A program made the position numbers and the translations under genes. Below, piece after piece: positions 57,490-64,000 of a stretch of 64,000 bases of DNA. How positions within the stretch are numbered: position 1 is the first letter of the stretch; the number at the start of each line of letters is the position of its first letter. The stretch is from contig CM067521.1 of NCBI GenBank assembly GCA_034509495.1, forward strand, positions 1,268,656 to 1,332,655. Reading direction: 5' to 3'. The stretch is from Acestrorhynchus altus (Eukaryota; Chordata; Actinopteri; Characiformes; Acestrorhynchidae). Under the pieces are notes generated by a model. It ran no database searches. It had not been told where the DNA came from and saw nothing but the letters and a program-made list of their open reading frames with translations.

Positions 57490-57612
57490 GGACTTTTATT
57501 CTGAAATTTGAACACAGTGTGAGCAAAGAAAGAGAGCAAACAGCCCCTCTTTTTTATAAGTTTCCTCTATAACCCAATTTCTGGGCCAGTAATGTCATTA
57601 GCTCCACACTGG
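57490..57612 (+). repeat. REP-B 5' fragment
   Basis: GGACTTTTATTCTGAAATTT, GAACACAGTGTGAGCAAAGA, CCTCTATAACCCAATTTCTG. It stops before the GC-rich unit. Confidence 0.78.
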
Positions 57613-58281
57613 GCTCTCATGCCAGCCTCATGCACACCAGTAGCCTGCTGTTGGTCACTTTGTGACCTCTTCACACAAAGGAGTGGTCCTGCTACTTGGT
57701 TGAAGTTCTTCTATTCATGAAAACGACGATCAAAATCTGACGACTGGGCAAAATGTCTTCGAGGGGGTCGCAGAGGTGTGACCAGTAGTCAATGATCTCT
57801 CACCAAGCGGGACACTACCCAAAAGTAACCTTGGAGAAGCACTGTGAGGGGTGACTACAGTTATTGGGTATGGCTCAATTGACTTGGCCGTGGAAACGAT
57901 GCCAGATCGAGGGATTGCACACTGCCCAGTGGACAGACACCATTAGTCCCCACCTCACAACCAGCGACTTCAATGCACTTAAGGCTTCAAACAGTTGAGT
58001 CAGAACTTTCTGAATGAGGAATGAAACACTTTCCCCCCATTTCATTCACGTCCCAGGGACTTTCCTCCTTTCTGCACTGTACAACCCACACCGGGCACTA
58101 ATGCTCCAGCAGCTCAGACACTGATCTTTAGCTAGCTCAGATTAAGACCCGCTCCTGCTCTAAAACAATGTGGCCTTTATCTTTTCCACAGAGCCGCGGA
58201 TATCTGAGTGTCTGTCAGCATAGCCCTCCAAAACCCCCACCTGAACCTGCCGGCACTCAGAGTCCTGCAGGCCTACAGGTC
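57613..58281. other. Flank, nothing recognised
   Basis: No supported feature. Confidence 0.5.
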
Positions 58282-58327
58282 ACCCTCTCTGTCTCTGTCT
58301 CTCTCTCTCTGTCTGTCTCTGTCTCGT

Positions 58328-58381
<54 letters not shown>

Positions 58382-58415
58382 GTGAGTCTAACCTGCTGCT
58401 GAACTTTCCATTACC

Positions 58416-58471
<56 letters not shown>

Positions 58472-58490
58472 CCCCCCCCCGCCCCCCCAC
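58282..58490 (+). repeat. Pyrimidine-only CT-rich tract with C-run
   Basis: Two CT-rich blocks (58282-58379 and 58412-58470) are followed by a C-run. Long Ser/Leu or Arg/Glu ORFs across it are artefacts. Confidence 0.96.
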
Positions 58491-59000
58491 AAAACAAACG
58501 GAGAATTCCAGCTCTGTGCCTCCGGGCGCTCAGTCATTCTTCCAGTGCACTAATATGTTTCTACATGAAGCTTTTAATCGAAGCCGCTGGATTGTTCTTT
58601 CCACAGCCCCAGCTCTAGGCGGTGATTAGACGCCACAGAGATGCATCTGTGTGCCCTCCTGCCTTGTTAGGTAACTGGGTTCCGTGGGGTTTCGTACTCA
58701 GATGGTGTTAGTGGTGCTGGTCCGGAGGAATCTGACGACCCTCTACTGTTACAGGCTGAAATGATGAGCAGTTCCCAGACAGCGGCAGCCGTGCTGGCCT
58801 ATGTGTCATGCTCTGGGTTGGGTTTCTGAAAACACATTAAGGCTCGTCACTGGAGGAAATGTCAGATGCTGTCATGTCAGGGTTTTTTTTTACGTTGTCT
58901 GTCGACAAACCTCATCAAAGATCCCTTTATGATTACCATTATTGTTTCCTTCTTTCTAACCCCGTTAGGATTCCTTCCCTATCGTATAGGATGCGTCTGA
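58491..59000. other. Flank, nothing recognised
   Basis: No supported feature. Confidence 0.5.
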
Positions 59001-59235
59001 CACTATGAGCACATGCACTGGAGGAAGTCACTGCCTCTGCCTCTTTTCAGAGGTGGGCAGCCAATGCTCAGCGTGGACAGTTTTGCTCTCTCGGACTCCG
59101 GCTGCCGATGGCAAGCGATGGGTCTGAACAGCATCGAGTGTGAAGTGGGGACAGAGCACCATCTACCCACCCAGAGAGAGCATGGGCAATTGTTGCTCTC
59201 TCGGACTCCGGTTGCCGATGGCAACGATCCATTAG
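59001..59235. repeat. Possible SINE-like fragment with internal duplication
   Basis: TTGCTCTCTCGGACTCCGG occurs at 59083 and again at 59193, each followed by (C/T)TGCCGATGGCAA. The phrase resembles the body of a fish tRNA-SINE in memory, but no Pol III boxes were found here. Confidence 0.4.
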
Positions 59236-61070
59236 ACCTATATACAAGACTTTTATGATGAAAATTTGTAACTTATATTGCGGGAAAAAGTCTTCAGGAT
59301 AAATCCTGAGAAATATGATATGATATTGCTTTGAAAACCCATGTGGACGAAACTCCAATTTAACTCATTCATTCATTCATTTATGCATCAGGAATTTCAG
59401 TGCAGTCCTCCAGTCTGTCAGTGCCGTTAAGCTGCTGACTGTGCCTTTGACTGATGAACCACAGTATCCGCCCCACACGTCCTGCTTTGATGTGGATTAA
59501 TCAGCGGAAAACTCCCAGTTAAGAAGGAAACCGGATACCGAGACTGACATTTCTATCTAGTCTCCTACTTTTCCTTTATTCCAAAGTAAAGAAAATTACA
59601 ACCAGTTACATCACTGATTTATAGACCAGAATGAAAATTAAACCACTTCTAAAGAGAGGTCATTCTGCTGAATAGATATCAAATATATAAAACTGTCATA
59701 TTTTATATTCATTGCATTTAAATTGAGATTTTGTTTTCATTGTTTAGTTAAAAATGAATTTTAATATAGTAAGAATGTGAGATATAAGGCATCCTGATTA
59801 ACAATAGAGATAAAATGAATAAAAATACATAAAAAAGATGGAATATGTCACTGTACATGTCGTTCTTATTGGATACACTGTGTTTGTTCTCGTGTGATAA
59901 ACACTCATTATTGTTTTTTTCCCAATCGGAAAATAAAAACGGTTGGTTCACATTCAGAATGCAGAAATTCGGTTGAGGTGTCACATTGTTAACAGAAAAC
60001 AGGAGAACAAATAGGCCGTGAGATACAGGGTAATACTGTGTTTATGGCCACTGGGAACTTTTTAACTCAGAGCTTCCTACGTCCTACTGTTTACTGAACA
60101 CTGGAACAATATATAGACCGGACATTTCAGGAGCTTGGAAACAATCATTTCACACTTGCTGAAGGAGACGGCATTAAACCGGACTTTACTGGACACTGCA
60201 AATAGGAATTTATCCCGGATCTGTGCACCTGAACAGCTGAACTACGAATGCAGCTGAACCGCCTTGATTGAAAATGAGAAAAACACCATCATATGAGTTT
60301 GCTATGCTTCATACCCTCATATTTGCCACTTCAGATCAAACTCAAGTCAGACGTTGGGAAATGATCAAGCGGAGCGCTGGTACCTGGGAGCAAGCCTGAC
60401 GTGAAGCATGAAAAGCCTTAATAGTTTTCGATATCTGGACACCTTTGCGTTCTCCGTCTGCACAAGATGAAAGAATGCACCTGAGTGCGCTTTCTTTGGT
60501 CAGAGGATAGGAATGAAGCCTGGGGATGAGCGAATGCAAAAACAAATTATTTCACCTTAAAGTGATTCCAACAACATTACCCAGTGTCTGAATGTGGGAA
60601 TTTCACTTCCATATCACATTTCTCTGGAATCTGCAGGTACAGATCCCGGGAAACCCTGCTTCGGCCTGTTTGTGGGAAAAACAGTAATCAAATCCGCGGT
60701 GAGGGTGTTTTTCTTCGTGGCTTTGAAGTTTAGTGATCACTTCCACCTGACCCAATTATGCATTTGTGTTACATCAGGACAACACTGCTGCACAGTCCAT
60801 CATTAGGACATACAGCATCAGCGTTACGGTGAAACTACGAGACAAGGATCACTGCTTTCACTCCACATGAATTCAATTTTATTTTTATTTAAATCAACTT
60901 TATGGAGTATTTTTGCTTTAAACTAACAGCTTTGCAATCATTTTGCAGAGGACTGACTTTGTAGGGACATTGGAGTCTCCAGGGGGATTGTCCCCTGTGC
61001 TTTATTGTACGTTTGGGGGTCCTCCATGCTTGCTTGTGGATATCCTCGAATGTATCAGAAACCCTCAAAT
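59236..61070. other. Flank, nothing recognised
   Basis: About 1.8 kb of AT-rich to mixed unique sequence. ATTCATTCATTCATT is at 59366-59380. No ORF has family features. Confidence 0.45.
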
Positions 61071-61791
61071 GTGAGCTAGGTCAGGGGTTCTCAGACGCTT
61101 CCAGCTCAAGGTCCACATGTTTAGAAACCACAAGATGTGAGAATAAGGGTCTGAGCAGGAGCTTAAAAATATGTCTTCATGATCACATCTGTCCAAAATA
61201 TACCTGTAAGCAGTGAATGTGTGTTGTAGACATCAGATGACAAAATGACTTCTGTGAATTTGTCTCTATATTATAGATCCCGTGTCGCCACGCCAGCATA
61301 TCATATCTGAGTCTGGGAGTTTTGCTTTTTCCGAGGAACAGTGTCTCCATTCTTTCTTTATTTAAGACATTTTAACATCAGACACCTCTAGCTGCGTCGT
61401 CTCAAACTGTCTTAACTTCATCTGCAATGTTATAAATTGTACATTTCTGTTAATGATTATATAATATTTATATGTTAAAGTCCCTTTAACTGTCCACTAT
61501 GTGCTACTTCACATGTATCAGAGGAGGCATGCGCTTGAGCTCAACCTCCTAGTTGTAGCAAAAGTCAGGTCCTTCTGCAAATTGAGAACAGAGGTTGAAT
61601 TAATGGGGACCATTTGCTGGATATTGGTGAGAACACGTCAGTCCATTCATTCTTATTCTACAACCAGGAAACAAATTATTGGGGGGACATTTCAATTATT
61701 TGTCTGTAATATATACATCGTAACCTGTAGACCCCTACTTTTGTGTTTTATTAGTATCATTTATATTAGTCATAAATACCAGATATTCCTA
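61071..61791. other. Flank with a possible hAT terminus
   Basis: TCAGGGGTTCTCAGACGCTT (61081) is like a common hAT terminus. Nothing else is supported. Confidence 0.35.
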
Positions 61792-62135
61792 GGTTGATCA
61801 TCAGCCCCGCCCCCTCTCTCTGATCAGTCAGAGTCTGTATGCAGGTTGAGCGTCAGCCCCGCCCCCTCTCTCTGATCAGTCAGAGTCTGTATGCAGGTTG
61901 ATCATCAGCCCCGCCCCCTCTCTCTGATCAGTCAGAGTCTGTATGCAGGTTGATCATGTTCATGTTTAATTCTGTTGGAAACCAGTGAATTTGAGCTGTT
62001 TCCTGAGCGGAATTACTCTCTGATCATCCATCACACTATGATGAGACCATTATTATACAGGGTAAGTCTTGTCATTTGTTATGATGTTTCATGTCTGTAG
62101 GTTACTTTGATCCTGAGTTATGATGTGACTGTTCC
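61792..62135 (+). repeat. REP-B copy with three perfect 52-bp units
   Basis: Units begin at 61804, 61856 and 61908 and are nearly identical (GCCCCGCCCCCTCTCTCTGA, TCAGTCAGAGTCTGTATGCA). The 3' part (GTCTGTAGGTTACTTTGATC) follows. Near-identity of the units points to recent or homogenised expansion. Confidence 0.93.
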
Positions 62136-62747
62136 ACATTCGTCTGGACTAAATAAGTCTTTAGGTTTGATTGTGATTGATAAGCAGGAACGGGTGAGTA
62201 AGTTGGAATGCTCAGTGTTGATGTCTTTACTGCCCGAAGGCTGCAGCTCAGAAGGCAGATTCCTGCTTTTTTACCAGTGAAGACAAGACCCAGGTGGAAT
62301 TCCTGAGCCGCATTGTGCAGGATTGTTAAGTCTTCAGTAAAAACAGAGTGTGAGAGTGTGTGTCCCTGCCGAGGTATCTCTCAGAAGCATGCATGCATAC
62401 ACACATACACACACACACACACGGCGCAGTGTAAAGTGGTCATGCATCCCGACGGATCTGTCACCAGCTGCTTAGTGAGTCCCTCAGCTGTTGACGGCTA
62501 CCGCCGCTCCGCTTTGTGTTCCCACCTACCGCCAAACACACGGGCCTCATTTCAACTCTCCCTCAGTCCCCCAGCTAAAACAGAAACACCCTCCCTTCAC
62601 CTGAAGACACCTACAAAGGTCTCCTCTATACCCTGCACCGGTGTCGCAGGGAGAGCATGGTGGTGGTCAGTATGTATCAGTGGCGTCACGCGTCATTGGT
62701 TTCCTTCAGGTTGTACCGTTACACAACTTTCCGTACCCTGCAGAGCA
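62136..62747. other. Flank with short (CA)n
   Basis: CA units at 62398-62420. The 160-codon ORF at 62313-62795 has no recognisable domain, is rich in Ser/Thr/Pro, and runs into a MITE-like repeat, so I do not call it a gene. Confidence 0.45.
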
Positions 62748-62855
62748 GGGGTGGGCAGGAGGGGCTGTCCAGCACAGTTGATTTCCCTGCTGTAACAGAT
62801 CTAATACACCTGGCTATTAACAGGTGAGTTGAATCCGCTGTGCAGGAAAAGCACC
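62748..62855. mobile_element. hAT-like MITE fragment, imperfect palindrome
   Basis: It starts CAGGGGTGGGCAGGAGGGGC. Left TCCAGCACAGTTGATTTCCC and right GAGTTGAATCCGCTGTGCAG are imperfect inverted partners around TAATACACCTGGCTATTAAC. This is a widespread fish hAT-type MITE. The right terminus is missing. Confidence 0.6.
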
Positions 62856-63025
62856 AAACACCTACGTTTTGACCCATTTCCCACACATTCACTGCACTCT
62901 AGCACTTCTCCATCGATCGATCCTGATGCACACCCTGCTGGTACTTGGTAGTCCTTGAAGTTACAACCAACGTAAACAAGCAAAGGTCCTATTTTTTGGT
63001 CCTGGGAGGTTATAATAACATTTGT

Positions 63026-63488
63026 ATCGGCTCCTCTGATCACACAGCAGCTCTTTGTGGTTCTATAATTCCAGACTGTAGTTCATCTGTTTCTCTGCAG
63101 ACTTTATTCTCCTCCTTTCACCCTGATCTTCAATGATCACAATGTGGACACAGCAGTGCTGCTGGAGTGTTTAAACCCCTCAGCGTCACTGCTGGCCCGA
63201 GAACAGTCCACCACCGGCCGACAGCGTCCTGTGGGCAGCGTCCTGTGAGCACTGATGAAGGACTAGAGGACGACCAACACAAACTGTGCAGAAACAGATG
63301 AGCTTCTGTCTCTGACTTTACGTCTACAAGGTGGAGACACTCGGTAGGAGTGTCTAATAGAGTGGACAGTGAGTGGACACAGTGTTGAAGCACTCCAGCA
63401 CTGCTGTGTCTGATCCACTCGTACCAGCACAGCCCACACTAACACCACCACCACCATGTCAGTGTGACTGCAGTGCTAAGAACTGCAC
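63026..63488 (+). mobile_element. FB-A MITE copy 22
   Basis: Full left arm (CACCCTGATCTTCAATGATC near 63119), both inner motifs, CAGCGTCCTGTGGGCAGCGT, the central block, ending at GTGACTGCAGTGCTAAGAAC. The right arm is missing. Confidence 0.92.
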
Positions 63489-64000
63489 CAGGGGCTTTGT
63501 TCGAATAGGGATTTAGGTTTACTCTGCAGTCATTTTTGTTCCATTGACAGGATGTTTTTTTGATCCGGGGTCTGTAGAGGGGTTGATGTTATATGGTTTA
63601 GGACTCAATGACTAATATTAAGGGCTAAGGCCTCAGAAGCCCAGGCCAGGCAACGCTCTTGGCATCAAGACCCTTTAGCATCCAGAATGTACACTGTTCA
63701 CACCTGTACTTTGTGCTGGGTGATGTGATCAAATCACGCAGGACACTCATTAATGCCGGACATGATCCGGGGTTTAGTTTCTTAACTATTAAAGGACATT
63801 GCGTTGCATCTCCCCCTTGTGGTCAAAGGTCAGTAATACCTTATTTTACTAAACAATTACACCAAGTGCATGTATTTGTCTCTGTATGAGATTAGCTCAT
63901 TAGTGGTGCCTCTACCAAACAGGCTTGAGGCAATGAGCACGTGAAGGCAGCATAAATCATACAGAAGTCGTCGCGGGACTCCTGTCACTGGTGTTGGGCT
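63489..64000. other. Flank, nothing recognised
   Basis: Unique sequence to the window end, no supported feature. Confidence 0.5.

Noticed and set aside
58168..58629. 153-codon Ser/Leu-rich ORF
   Set aside because: It is a translation of the CT-rich tract and C-run, with no domain.
62313..62795. 160-codon ORF
   Set aside because: It has no recognised domain, crosses a CA microsatellite, and its 3' end runs into a hAT-like MITE. The start is an arbitrary upstream codon.

Overview
The window looks like teleost fish DNA. It carries the 3' three exons of one recognisable gene, a Wnt7a orthologue on the + strand, in a very repeat-rich setting with no second intact gene. The visible Wnt residues follow vertebrate WNT7A more closely than WNT7B. 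The repeats (Tc1-like transposons, fish LINE and SINE tails, a foldback MITE common in ostariophysan genomes) suggest a characin- or catfish-like fish. That order-level guess rests on memory of repeat families, not on a search.

Layout. Bases 1-142 are an internal wnt7a exon cut by the window edge. Intron 143-10456 follows, then exon 10457-10728, intron 10729-16413, and the terminal exon 16414-16893, which ends in TGA. The three exons join in phase and encode 297 residues, from about residue 52 of the roughly 349-residue family length to the C-terminus. A repeat-free stretch of about 2 kb after the stop holds two AATAAA signals (17464 and 18886) and is probably the 3' UTR. From about 19 kb to 64 kb I see no gene. 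This part is a mosaic of mobile elements, minisatellites and scattered non-repetitive islands that could be conserved regulatory DNA.

Repeat families, named here only for reference. FB-A is a foldback (long inverted repeat) MITE with more than 20 copies or fragments. REP-B is a family with a GC-rich 52-bp subrepeat present in one to three tandem copies. There are at least six degenerate Tc1-like transposase regions from at least three subfamilies, two of them in elements whose terminal inverted repeats and TA sites can still be seen. LINE 3' ends with an ORF2 C-terminus, a tRNA-derived SINE, hAT-like termini, and a broken copy of an uncharacterised multicopy protein family (31321-32226) complete the set.

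Tandem arrays: a TTAGGG-containing 18-bp minisatellite inside the wnt7a intron (10913-11200); a 99-bp higher-order array (22230-22845); six 65-68-bp units (30381-30785); and a 1.4-kb minisatellite carrying nearly fifty CCAATCA motifs (35420-36838). I found no undescribed multi-gene system. The most notable points are the CCAAT-box array, the telomere-like intronic array, a Leu in place of the usual His in the Wnt C-terminal CNCKFHWCC motif, and the foldback MITE expansion.
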